DNA of 29,586 nt, taken from positions 1-29,586 of the forward strand of contig JAFGBW010000300.1 in assembly GCA_016932965.1 (NCBI GenBank), written 5' to 3'. The stretch is from Candidatus Auribacterota bacterium. GTDB taxonomy: Bacteria > Auribacterota > JAFGBW01. The notes under the pieces are model-generated. The model searched no databases. It worked only from the letters and a program-made list of their open reading frames with translations, and was not told the DNA's origin. The translations under genes and the position numbers were made by a program. Numbering within the stretch: position 1 is the stretch's first letter; the number at the start of each line of letters is the position of its first letter. Of the stretch, positions 18,091 to 26,471 are shown in pieces.

Positions 18091-21000
18091 GGCAGAGGCC
18101 CTTGACGGAACAAGGACAACCAGGATGAAAATAAACGGAATAATCAATGTATAAAGAATTTTTAATGGTAATCTGAATAAAGCACCTCCTGCTGCATGAG
18201 GAATCTCACTTTTCATGCCGCTGGATAGATTTTTCCTGGATTCATGGGATCGAACCCGTACAGCATTTGTCTTTTCTTCTCCGGAAGGTGTGACCCCTGG
18301 CGATAGCCCTCCGATGTTAGGACTGATCAGTGTGTCCTTTGTTTTCAAGTTACTCTGATCTTCATGAAGCTCGTCAGGACTTGGCTGGAACTTTCCCTGG
18401 TCTGACATGAGAAAATACACTTCTGTCGGTGTATTTTCCAAAAAAAATCCCTGTTCCTGCACATCAATCCGCAGATCAACCGCATCCGATTCCTCATCAG
18501 CCGACGCGCTTGTAATTTTTCCTTCATGCAGGATTCCGTTTATTTTTATCCTGACAGGGGGATACGCATCTCCCTGCTTCGATTTATATCGGGAGATCTC
18601 CTTCCAGAACTCCCCGGATACCACTGTGTTGACTGAAATTCGGGCCGGATTGGCAAGGGATAGATATCCCTTGCCATCCCCCACACCCTTTGACCCGACC
18701 AAACTACCGTTATAAACGGATATGTTTGTGATGACCCATCCTTTTTTTGCTTCAATCATATGAAACAGGGGAATGGATCTGTTCGAAGCGACAATTTCCG
18801 CAGCCCCTTTTGCAGTTTCATATTTTGTCCGGGCATCAATTGCCTGAGGACTTTTTTCTCCGTAAGCTTTGACGGCCTTTTCATAAAGCATTTTGTAAAC
18901 CCTGGCTGATCTGGAGTGGATGTTGTATTCCATACCCGCCTGATAATCATGAACGCAAACCTTTGCAAGAGATTCAACGGGGGAAAAAGCTTCATACGCT
19001 TCTTTGGGAATACCTGACACAACTCCTGAAACAGGAGGAATCCATTCGATTTTTTCAGGATAATAAGTGAATCCGGTTGTTTTTTTTAGTGAATATCCGC
19101 TCAGATCTTCATGGGAATTTTCATCGGATTCATGAACCTTGACCTGCACCACCGGCGCATCTCCCGGAGTCATGCCTTCTGAGGGAATAAGACAGGACAC
19201 CCTATATTGACCCGGTTTACCTTCCAGACCCTGAATTTTTGCTTTTACTTTCAGAGGATGGCCTCCGTTTACCGTTATTTCCATCATCGGTGTTTGTTCA
19301 GACCAGAAAAACAGAGAATAGATATTCGCTGTCATAACTTCGAATTCAAGATTGATTTCCCCGGGTAAAACCAGATAACCTAATGCCGAAGATGCGCTGA
19401 AATTATCCCCGTTGCCAGGTGTATTCACCGTATCGGCATAAACCGGCTTTCGAACGTACACTCCGTCATACGGAGCCTTGATCACTCCGGAAGCAGGTCC
19501 CTTCATCTGAATTCCGGCGGCCCCGCGTTGCCGGGACTGATTATTCTGCAGTTCCAGTTCCAGTTCAGTTAATTCAGCTTTTGTTCGCGTGCCTCTGGTT
19601 TCATCAAATGCCCTGATCTTACTATCAAGACCCTTTCCCTGAGCATCTAATTTATTGAAATGCAGTTGTTGTCCGTATCCTGAAACATCATATCTGACAA
19701 GCACTTGTCCCTTTCTGACGGGTGTCTGGTCCGGAAGCACCGATGTCACAGTGCCGGCAAATTCCGGTATAAGAGGAATACTGAATTCCTGCGCCCTGGC
19801 TGAGTATGCGGTGAGGGTTGTTTTTGACGAGGATGGTTCCCCCTTGGATGTTCGAGGCGTGTTCAGTTCCCGGGCCCATCGATCGCTGGTCGGGGTGTGG
19901 ATCACAACGTGGATTTTCCGCCCTGAATGATCGTCATCTGGAGGGCTCTGGTTGTTACAGCCCTGTAGAGCGCTTATCCCCAATAACGAAACAAGCATAA
20001 CAGATCTGACTAATGAATAGTTTTTTCGTTTGGATTTAGATTTATCCGGTCCTGTTTGAAGGACATCCGGGAGAACAGGCTGAGGGGTAGCAGGATCCCA
20101 TTCTCCCGGATTGAATTTTTCTGGATCGTGAGTCCCTGATTCGGGAACTTGCGGACTCATGATTCCTGACGGAACAGCACTGGCCAAACTTGAAGAAGAT
20201 TCAATATCCCGTAAAAGTGTCCTTCTTAAGGAAGCATTGGTTATTTTTTGGTTCTGTTTCCTGAGATGTTCCGCTTTCTTGTGAAATGAAGGCCATTTAT
20301 AAAGAAATACAAATTTTGGGAGATTTGCATCCAGATGATATCCGGCCTGTTCCAAATAGCGGGTGATATGATCATAATCAGCCAGATTGCCTGTTTTAGG
20401 GATTCTGACATGAACGGGACGGCCTTTGCTATCGTGATAGATATCATCAACCCATTGTTGATACGTGCTCCGAATGATTTCATCTGAAACCTGATTCAGT
20501 TTTCCGGCCAGTGTGTTTTTTCCCAGTTGTCTGATGTAAGTCTTGATCCCGTCAAAATCACTAAATGGCATCATGCAGATGTAATCAATGAACATATCAG
20601 ACAGCGATGACTTATTGATATTTCCCGACATGAAATAATCTTCATCAGAAAATATCATGATAAAAATTTCATACATCAATTTATATTCAATCGTATTGGA
20701 CCGGGAAAGAAAACCGATGAAATCATGCTGCTCGTTTCTGGTCATGTAATGAAGCATGTCATGAGTCACCCGGAACAAAATATAAATCCGAAGCAGATCT
20801 TCAGGGACATCCCTGCCCGGGAACAGAGTGTTGGGAATTCGGTCATACAATTGAGTGATCCTTTCGAGGATCTCTTTTCCATTCGGGTCGCTTTGATTCG
20901 TTTCCTCCGCTGATTTTATCTGGGACATCTCTTGATCTCCAGCCCTGTCCGGAGGAGGGGGGACATGCTGGTCATGAGCGACATCAACGGGGGGCTGCTG

Positions 21001-24000
21001 CACGGCAGCATCGATCCGGCGGTTTTTCTGATAATGATTCAGCAGCAGATACCTGAAATTCATCCTGGCCATCATCAGCCTGGCTTTTTTCACTTTCATT
21101 TTATCGCCGTTCGCGATGACATCCAGGCAGGCTTTAAGAAATTTTTCACGGGGTTTATCATCCGGGCAGATCATATTTTTCTGTAATTCACCGAGCCTCA
21201 TCATCAATAAATCGGTTGCCGTACTGTCGATATCATCCTTTTCCGATTCAATTTCAGCTATTTCAAAAGGAGTCCTTCCCGGCCAGTTTTCATAAAGCTG
21301 TCCGATATAACCATGAATAAAATCATCCGACATCAGTTCATCGATCATCCTGTCAAATACGTGTCTTTTTAAAAAATATTGCGCATCAGGATCGTTGAAA
21401 TTCATATTATAGTATGGATTATCCTGCATCAGAGCATCTGAGCCTGACGCGCATAGCAACTCGTTCAAGTCTTCAAGAAAAAAGCTCAAATCCGTTTCCG
21501 GTACATCTTCATCAGAACCGGATAGGGCGGTGGTTGTCCCATGCTCCCCCGGATTGATATTTTGTGACATGGAATCGTCAGCCCCCTGAATATCCTTCTC
21601 ATCCGGCTTGCCAGAACCGGCCTGATTTGATCCCGGGTCCGTGTTGTCATTGAAAACCCTGCTGATTCTGTCTATTACCGTTCCCGAATCCGTGACATGA
21701 TCAATAAATTCATCCAGTGACGAAGTTCCGGATTCTTTACAGGCTGTGCAGATAATTTCGTCGACCTGTATCTGCTTCTCGATATGATGATAGTCAATCA
21801 ATTCCGCGTTGCTGTATGAATAAACATGGTCCGGTTCAAGACTCGGACGGGAGTGATGATCTATGACAATCAATGAAACCTGATGAGCCTTCTGCCATTC
21901 TTTTAGATACTCGCATACCCTGGCTTTCATCGGACCTGGAATCCTTGGGACAGGTTCATCGAGAATCAGAAAAGGGGTTTTTCTTCTGGACTCCTTCATC
22001 AAAATCAGAACAAGGAAAAGTCTGCGGCGCTGTCCGGAAGAAAAATTCATAAAACTACCGGACATTTTCTGTTCCAATTCCGCATAGGATAATTCCGGCA
22101 GGATTTTCAAAGCTTCCCGGATAAAACTTTCTCTCACCGACCTGATTGTCTGAAATAAAAAATCTTTCGTTTCTTCAGAAGGCATGCTTCCGGTCAGGGG
22201 AATCCCCTGAGCTTCGAGAGCAAGTTCATCGAGCGTGGCCTCAATCTTGCTTTTTACTGAATAATAACGAATTTGATTCCTCAGACTATCCAGCTTGATA
22301 TGGGAAGGATCCGCCCCGATCCATCTCTCCTCCCCATTCGTCGATCTTAATTTCAATAAAATGCGGCCTCCGTTATGAGGTCTTAAAAAGGCCAGCATCC
22401 TTCCGGTCTGGGTCTTTCCCGCTCCGGAAAAAGCCGCCAGCATGAGCCTTTTTCCCTTTTTGATAGTCAGGGATTGTTTTTTTAAAAGTCTTTTCGGGTT
22501 GTCCTCCGGAGTATCGAGGCTCATCTCATCCATACGGATTTCCTGGATCGTCCATCCTTTTCCAAGAAGATCCTCACTTCCCTGGACTTCTCTTTCCCTC
22601 CAGGTTCTTTCCCATCTGTCCGCCTGATCATTCCGGGCGTAATCAAGAATTTTTCTCAGTTTATCAACGTTATAGACCGCCTCGGAGATATGTTTCACCG
22701 GATTCATGGAGTTCAGAATGAACGCCAGGTAACCGGACAGAACCAGTCCGTACATGGTCACCCCGAAAAACATGCCTGCCAGGGGAATTCCGACTGCAAT
22801 TAAAATAAACAAACCGATCGTAAAAACAGCGTTTTTATTCTGGTATTCCCTGAATACCCGTTCAGTCTTCTCAGCGGGTTCGCCGGCATGAGATGATTCG
22901 CTGAAAAAATTCTCAATTTCTCTGATCCTGGACGAACGGTCGCAAGCCTCCTGATATTTTTTCTGTATTTCATCAATCCCGCTCCGGCTGAATCCCTGAT
23001 ACAGGATCCATATCCACGAAAAAACAAACAACGGAATAAAAACAGCCAGAAATACTGGCTTGATGCAAAGAAGTCCCAAGGAGATGGAAATCCCGCTTAA
23101 CCAAACCCTGATAAAAAACCATCGTCCATGCTCTCCAGGAGTGATTTTATTTACCGTGGGCAGATCAGCGGCATTGATTAAATATTTAGTGGCAATGGAT
23201 TTGGCCAGAGGAGCCAGTAATTTATCCACGACATGGGATATTTCGCCTTCGGTGGACTGCCTGAAAATTTCAGCCAGGATAACAAACGCCATGATAACAA
23301 GCCAGATCCCGGCCATTGAAAAAGGAACAATACTGAATAACGAAAGCAGATACGGCATGATCACCATGCAAGTTTGCACCAAAGTCAATAACAGGCTGAT
23401 TCGGTTTACTTTTTTCCTGGCTGCGATAAAACGAGCAGAGAAACCTGTTCCGTCTTTTTTGTTTTCAAACCGGCTCAGGTCTTTAAGAAGAGATGGATTG
23501 ATCAGAAGCCCGCCTGTCAAAACTCCGATCATGTTAAAAAATAGATTCCTCCTGGGCGGTAATCCTTCATCTCCCAGATGGATTTCTTTTTCAGGAGAAG
23601 GGGAGGACTCGGTTATCTGGAAATCATCCGGATCATGAATGACTTTCAGCATGACTTTGAATATTTCGCCGGCAACTACGTGTCTTTCAGTTCCTACGGC
23701 CTCTGATCTTAAAACAGATAACGCCATACGCATCACCTGGTTTTCCACAACGGCTGAAAACAGCAGTTTTTTAGAATGCTTCTGAACAATCTTTAAAATG
23801 AAATTCAAATCATGCACTTCAATTCCTGAAAACCCGGCCTTTGAATCCGCTCTCTCCATGAGGGACAAAAAATGCCGCAATCCTTCAGGAATTTCCTGCG
23901 GCGTGGAAACGCCGTCTGGCGGGAATGGGTCAGGATTGTCCTTCTGCGGAGTCCTTTCCGGAGGCTCTCTGCCTGCCCTTGTGGATTTATTTTTATAATA

Positions 24001-26259
24001 CCCCAGATGGTTCATCCATCTTTCAAAAATGGATGAAAAAGATTTCCGGAACAAACCCAGGACCAATAATGGAAAAACAATGAATATCATCTGGGGAATT
24101 TTCACCAGTGAAAATCCGGAGACGACCGATCCTCCGACTCCTGCGACCTTCATTTGGCTGTCATGTCCCTGTCCCGATGCTATGCTTTGCTGAACCGCAT
24201 CTTCCGAAAGACCCCGTGAGACTGCAGCCAGTCTGGCATACTCCAGCTTTACATCTTCCAAAAGATCCATTGGTAAAATACTTGCAGGGTCCTTTTCAGG
24301 ATTTTTTAATTCTGTCAGAAGATCATGATATTTCACCTGTTGTGGGGAAAGATTGTGCATGGTAAGCGGTCTGTACGCGAGATCCAGAATGCCAGCCCTT
24401 CGGCTTAAAATGGATATCGCAATGACCCTTTGAATTTCCGTTTCGGCAACGTCTTTCATTATCTTTTTTTCATCCGGGGATAAATGGGGCAGATGATTAA
24501 TTTCAGGGAGAAAGTCCAGAATTTCAGAAAGATCGGGGGAAGAAAAGAAGTATGCTTTCAAGACCGTCTTCTTCTGCGATGGTTCCCCGACATCCCTGAA
24601 AAGCCTGATCAATATGTCTCTGGAAGCGCTGCAGCCGGAAATTTCCCGCTGGACTTCAGATGGATTGGTTGTCAATAAACGAAGGATATTGGACACGGCA
24701 AAAGATTTTTCTTCAGCGTTGAAATCTGCCGAAGAATATATGATCAGAAGAACCGGAACATTATTTTTTACATGGTCCCTGGCCATCATCCTGATTTGCA
24801 TATCCGGGGAATGCAAAAGAGTATAGGCTGCCCCGACTTCCAGCAATCGTTTTGCCGTTTCTTTGGCGAGCGAAACGGAATTACCGGATAAGGCCGCGGG
24901 CAGGCCGTCAGCAGAAGGAACTGCAACCACGATGCTTTCCCGGGAAGAAGAAGTCTTGGTGTTTGTTTGATTTGACGCTTCCGATATCAATTCCTCATAA
25001 ATCTTTTCGACTTTTTGTCCGACAGCAGGCATAGAAGCCAGAATGGAGCGGTCCGGATAATGATGATTTTCAGCAGAAGCCAGAAGTATCCGGGCAAATT
25101 CAATCCCGCCCGGCTGACCTGAAAGACGGTCAATGATTTTTTCAATGGTTTCATCGGCTCCGAAATGCTGTTTTTGAACCTTATCCCGCAGCAGGGAGCA
25201 CAAAATTCGCACTTTGAGCTCTGTCTGAGCGGCATCTTTTATAAGAGCCGATCCATGCCTTCTGATGACGGTTTTCCCTTCTGCCAACTCAACGGGTATT
25301 GAATTTCCCCCGGCACTTTCATCAAACGATACGATAAGCTGAGCCAGTTCCTGATTGCTGTCAAAAGAAGATAAAAACAACTGCATGGCTTTTTCACGGA
25401 TCAGGGAACCGCTGTTTTCCGTTGAAATAACCGTATATAGTAAAATCATGCTTTCTGTTCTTATCTCCGGGGTCTTGAGATGAAGGCTTTTCAATTCCGT
25501 TGTGTCCGAAAGCAATTCCCCTTTGATTAAAAGAAGAACGGTCTGCATCAATGATTCATCCGGGTTGCCTCTCCTGAACTCCCTGGATAAATGGGCGAAA
25601 ACAGAGGCAAGATAATAAGGATCATGGTTTCCGCCAATGTTGTACCTCATCAACAGGGCGGCTTTTCTGGTTTCCAGGTCGATCCCGTTGTCCTCCACGA
25701 TTTTTTCCAAATGCGACGGTGAATCCTTTGACAGAATATTTAAAGAAGAAAGTCTTTCCGCAAAATCTCCGCTGTTTCTGACTTTATCCAGCAGATCCGC
25801 CCGGACAGAGGTTTCCGAATAACCGTCCGCTTTCATCACGTCGACCATCTGAGTATATGCCTGAACCCTGTCATTGAAAGTCCTGGCATAGACATCCGAG
25901 ATGCTGCCTGAAAGCACCATCATGAAGGATAAAGCCGCCACCAATGTTTTTCCCCAGTTGATCAACGGACTGAACAGCGATCTCCTCCGGGAAGTTCCTG
26001 AAAGCGGTTCAGGGTTCAAACCCCTCTCTCCTGCATGCAATCCTGAAGAAATGCCGTTCTTAGAAGGATCCTGGATGGAAGAATCCCCCCTTGATTGTTC
26101 AGGCAAAAAGGATTGGGGGGCAAGACAGGACCGAGACCGGTGATGCCCAGTGTCGGAAGCGATCGAGATGTCATTGAAGGCCATGATAAGAATCATGAAC
26201 ACAGCAATGAACCTGAGAGCTTTTCTTCTGCCGCGATGAGAATCGATATCATGGTTCAT
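16711..26259 (-). CDS. Giant fused exporter: ABC half-transporter + two HlyD-like adaptors + TolC-like outer-membrane factor
   Basis: One uninterrupted 3182-codon frame. In order: hydrophobic segment 15-30 and CLAPQSF (45-51); second hydrophobic segment 103-120; an all-helical region about 127-700; TM about 715-737; six-helix ABC membrane domain about 950-1190; ATPase about 1235-1490; unassigned linker about 1491-2080; lipobox-like segment ending at Cys2101; two tandem barrel-sandwich/hairpin adaptor modules about 2140-2340 and 2395-2620; signal-peptide-like segment 2696-2723 (ASA before Glu2724); TolC-like region 2724-3182. These are the three parts of a tripartite exporter, normally separate proteins. 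The start ATG has GGAG seven bases upstream, and the promoter carries a five-unit Pho-box array. Cargo is unknown. The OMF and ATPase calls are strong, the adaptors good, and the helical and linker parts are unrecognised. Confidence 0.85.
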   Translation of the reverse strand: MNHDIDSHRGRRKALRFIAVFMILIMAFNDISIASDTGHHRSRSCLAPQSFLPEQSRGDSSIQDPSKNGISSGLHAGERGLNPEPLSGTSRRRSLFSPLINWGKTLVAALSFMMVLSGSISDVYARTFNDRVQAYTQMVDVMKADGYSETSVRADLLDKVRNSGDFAERLSSLNILSKDSPSHLEKIVEDNGIDLETRKAALLMRYNIGGNHDPYYLASVFAHLSREFRRGNPDESLMQTVLLLIKGELLSDTTELKSLHLKTPEIRTESMILLYTVISTENSGSLIREKAMQLFLSSFDSNQELAQLIVSFDESAGGNSIPVELAEGKTVIRRHGSALIKDAAQTELKVRILCSLLRDKVQKQHFGADETIEKIIDRLSGQPGGIEFARILLASAENHHYPDRSILASMPAVGQKVEKIYEELISEASNQTNTKTSSSRESIVVAVPSADGLPAALSGNSVSLAKETAKRLLEVGAAYTLLHSPDMQIRMMARDHVKNNVPVLLIIYSSADFNAEEKSFAVSNILRLLTTNPSEVQREISGCSASRDILIRLFRDVGEPSQKKTVLKAYFFSSPDLSEILDFLPEINHLPHLSPDEKKIMKDVAETEIQRVIAISILSRRAGILDLAYRPLTMHNLSPQQVKYHDLLTELKNPEKDPASILPMDLLEDVKLEYARLAAVSRGLSEDAVQQSIASGQGHDSQMKVAGVGGSVVSGFSLVKIPQMIFIVFPLLVLGLFRKSFSSIFERWMNHLGYYKNKSTRAGREPPERTPQKDNPDPFPPDGVSTPQEIPEGLRHFLSLMERADSKAGFSGIEVHDLNFILKIVQKHSKKLLFSAVVENQVMRMALSVLRSEAVGTERHVVAGEIFKVMLKVIHDPDDFQITESSPSPEKEIHLGDEGLPPRRNLFFNMIGVLTGGLLINPSLLKDLSRFENKKDGTGFSARFIAARKKVNRISLLLTLVQTCMVIMPYLLSLFSIVPFSMAGIWLVIMAFVILAEIFRQSTEGEISHVVDKLLAPLAKSIATKYLINAADLPTVNKITPGEHGRWFFIRVWLSGISISLGLLCIKPVFLAVFIPLFVFSWIWILYQGFSRSGIDEIQKKYQEACDRSSRIREIENFFSESSHAGEPAEKTERVFREYQNKNAVFTIGLFILIAVGIPLAGMFFGVTMYGLVLSGYLAFILNSMNPVKHISEAVYNVDKLRKILDYARNDQADRWERTWREREVQGSEDLLGKGWTIQEIRMDEMSLDTPEDNPKRLLKKQSLTIKKGKRLMLAAFSGAGKTQTGRMLAFLRPHNGGRILLKLRSTNGEERWIGADPSHIKLDSLRNQIRYYSVKSKIEATLDELALEAQGIPLTGSMPSEETKDFLFQTIRSVRESFIREALKILPELSYAELEQKMSGSFMNFSSGQRRRLFLVLILMKESRRKTPFLILDEPVPRIPGPMKARVCEYLKEWQKAHQVSLIVIDHHSRPSLEPDHVYSYSNAELIDYHHIEKQIQVDEIICTACKESGTSSLDEFIDHVTDSGTVIDRISRVFNDNTDPGSNQAGSGKPDEKDIQGADDSMSQNINPGEHGTTTALSGSDEDVPETDLSFFLEDLNELLCASGSDALMQDNPYYNMNFNDPDAQYFLKRHVFDRMIDELMSDDFIHGYIGQLYENWPGRTPFEIAEIESEKDDIDSTATDLLMMRLGELQKNMICPDDKPREKFLKACLDVIANGDKMKVKKARLMMARMNFRYLLLNHYQKNRRIDAAVQQPPVDVAHDQHVPPPPDRAGDQEMSQIKSAEETNQSDPNGKEILERITQLYDRIPNTLFPGRDVPEDLLRIYILFRVTHDMLHYMTRNEQHDFIGFLSRSNTIEYKLMYEIFIMIFSDEDYFMSGNINKSSLSDMFIDYICMMPFSDFDGIKTYIRQLGKNTLAGKLNQVSDEIIRSTYQQWVDDIYHDSKGRPVHVRIPKTGNLADYDHITRYLEQAGYHLDANLPKFVFLYKWPSFHKKAEHLRKQNQKITNASLRRTLLRDIESSSSLASAVPSGIMSPQVPESGTHDPEKFNPGEWDPATPQPVLPDVLQTGPDKSKSKRKNYSLVRSVMLVSLLGISALQGCNNQSPPDDDHSGRKIHVVIHTPTSDRWARELNTPRTSKGEPSSSKTTLTAYSARAQEFSIPLIPEFAGTVTSVLPDQTPVRKGQVLVRYDVSGYGQQLHFNKLDAQGKGLDSKIRAFDETRGTRTKAELTELELELQNNQSRQRGAAGIQMKGPASGVIKAPYDGVYVRKPVYADTVNTPGNGDNFSASSALGYLVLPGEINLEFEVMTANIYSLFFWSEQTPMMEITVNGGHPLKVKAKIQGLEGKPGQYRVSCLIPSEGMTPGDAPVVQVKVHESDENSHEDLSGYSLKKTTGFTYYPEKIEWIPPVSGVVSGIPKEAYEAFSPVESLAKVCVHDYQAGMEYNIHSRSARVYKMLYEKAVKAYGEKSPQAIDARTKYETAKGAAEIVASNRSIPLFHMIEAKKGWVITNISVYNGSLVGSKGVGDGKGYLSLANPARISVNTVVSGEFWKEISRYKSKQGDAYPPVRIKINGILHEGKITSASADEESDAVDLRIDVQEQGFFLENTPTEVYFLMSDQGKFQPSPDELHEDQSNLKTKDTLISPNIGGLSPGVTPSGEEKTNAVRVRSHESRKNLSSGMKSEIPHAAGGALFRLPLKILYTLIIPFIFILVVLVPSRASAEVTEKSVVDQYLANSPMCRIISAQHEEDSITVDQSRAGYHPKISAATNPLLTVSPEGAAAPELQLRGEVEEHLPGGGSVTGVVSSTTLTRTTGMGVTVRQPFLNGAFNHDPVKFQIEQSRSDVVLHSRMSEKQLLDQINKIRNLFWDLYQYEQMKKVLQMDKAVCQMITETEKRKTENDFGSEFDTLTARLKCSEVDRKINANQALIRSTAKKIAALTRIRGEEITVGDHYQPVLSPPPATKEIIRLARRFNPDLLYLQSILEKIEREKSQIRNQLLPSLDLTASYRGFVQGDPNSTAVYSLSGGDPYMMPEGFTVGVNLSFNVDDLFGFSPRSFEKKKTEARLARAKEESNILETELKAEAEALAESWKAAESHIRSLENAIPTAMKRYEQGLAAYQSGQKSILDLLKAEQEWMALEMEYVSTVTSLGRLGAAIDHVTGTSPGSRISVNDSRPLQRSA
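18091..18174 (-). other. Internal signal-peptide-like segment (residues 2696-2723)
   Basis: Basic residues Arg2696 and Lys2700 precede about 18 hydrophobic residues and then PSRASA/E, a textbook signal peptidase I site, in the middle of the fused chain directly before the TolC-like part. No convincing internal ribosome-binding site plus start codon was found ahead of it. Confidence 0.7.
18370..19842 (-). other. Two tandem HlyD/RND-type periplasmic adaptor modules (residues about 2140-2630)
   Basis: The first module has a lipoyl-like half GTVTSVLPDQTPVRKGQVLV (2169-2188), a short helical hairpin (about 2200-2246), and the matching half VIKAPYDGVYVRKPVY (2259-2274). The second repeats this order: IPPVSGVVSGIP (2407-2418), hairpin about 2450-2492, then the half around GWVITNISVYNGSLVG (2507-2522) with SLANPARISVNTVV. 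Adaptors bridge inner-membrane pumps and TolC. Two copies on one chain could represent the dimeric unit of the hexameric adaptor ring. Confidence 0.72.
19957..20028 (-). other. Internal lipobox-like membrane segment (residues 2078-2101)
   Basis: Five basic residues in KSKSKRK (2073-2079) are followed by a hydrophobic run (about 2084-2098) and ALQGC, with Cys2101 placed as in a lipoprotein signal. A Ser/Pro/Asp-rich linker follows, as is usual after a lipidated cysteine. The minus-2 residue is Gln, so the lipobox is imperfect. It may instead be a simple membrane anchor leading into the periplasmic adaptors. Confidence 0.55.
20029..21789 (-). other. Unassigned linker region of the giant protein (residues about 1491-2077)
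   Basis: About 590 residues between the ATPase and the internal membrane anchor, so presumably cytoplasmic. It alternates charged low-complexity stretches (for example 1540-1590 and 1750-1795) with two helical blocks (about 1595-1750 and 1796-2020). These contain no motif that I recognise. The short string NPGE recurs at 1569-1572 and 2050-2053 (N-P-G-E in both). Confidence 0.4.
21790..23547 (-). other. ABC half-exporter domains (residues about 905-1490)
   Basis: Six predicted transmembrane helices lie at about 953-975, 977-999, 1047-1066, 1068-1090, 1143-1165 and 1167-1185. Then comes an ATPase with Walker A AFSGAGKT (1276-1283), signature FSSGQ (1406-1410), Walker B LILDEP (1431-1436) and switch His1468. 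The Q-loop glutamine position appears to be Val1335 (RYYSVKS), and the D-loop SALD is replaced by VPRI. Lysine, DE and histidine are kept, so ATP hydrolysis remains possible. Confidence 0.8.
24160..25881 (-). other. Helical N-terminal region of the giant protein (residues about 127-700)
   Basis: Nearly 575 residues of amphipathic helices with alternating Leu/Ile positions and frequent short loops, resembling an alpha-solenoid. It is flanked by hydrophobic segments at 103-120 and 715-737. No catalytic motif was recognised. Confidence 0.4.
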
Positions 26260-26300
26260 GACGAAACTCCATTTGGAACCATCCTTTTTTAATTTTTCAT

Positions 26301-26351
26301 TGTTATGACACCATTATATCGCCATTAATATTCAGTTAAAAATTGGTTAGG
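26301..26351 (-). promoter_or_regulatory. Pho-box array and promoter of the giant exporter gene
   Basis: On the minus strand from 26351 to 26301, five 7-mers follow with exact 4-bp spacers: CCTAACC, TTTAACT, ATTAATG, TATAATG, CATAACA. All share TAA at the same offset and the 11-bp period of the other arrays. The fourth contains a perfect TATAAT (26318-26313), which could be the -10, with the first two units placed over the -35 region. The array ends about 41 bp before the start codon. Confidence 0.73.
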
Positions 26352-26471
26352 ATCGCTGTCAGGGAATGCCAAGTAGATTCGAGGATAGGAAATGAAAAAC
26401 GGATGATGGCATATTGTCCGTAGGGCGGGCAGTCTTTGGCATGAGGCAGGGTATTATAAGAACTGAAGTGA

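Noticed and set aside
18183-18216. Possible separate start of the TolC-like protein (ATG at 18216-18214 and the AGGAGGTG sequence at 18190-18183)
   Set aside because: The ATG has no Shine-Dalgarno at normal distance, and the AGGAGGTG lies downstream of it and is not followed by any usable start codon. It is explained by Gly-Gly codons.
23060-23638. A 192-codon open frame on the plus strand inside the giant exporter gene
   Set aside because: It lies opposite the ABC membrane domain, shows no family motif and has Ser/Arg/Ile-rich composition typical of an antisense shadow.
16711-26259. Reading the giant frame as an assembly artefact joining three normal genes
   Set aside because: The frame stays open with consistent linkers and no stop, shift or ribosome-binding site at the joints. 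Reads were not available, so this remains formally untested.
26260-26286. A very short leader ORF (ATG-GTT-CCA...) ending in ATGA at the exporter start
   Set aside because: Only eight codons with no attenuator structure. The exporter ATG has its own GGAG site, so chance is the simpler explanation.
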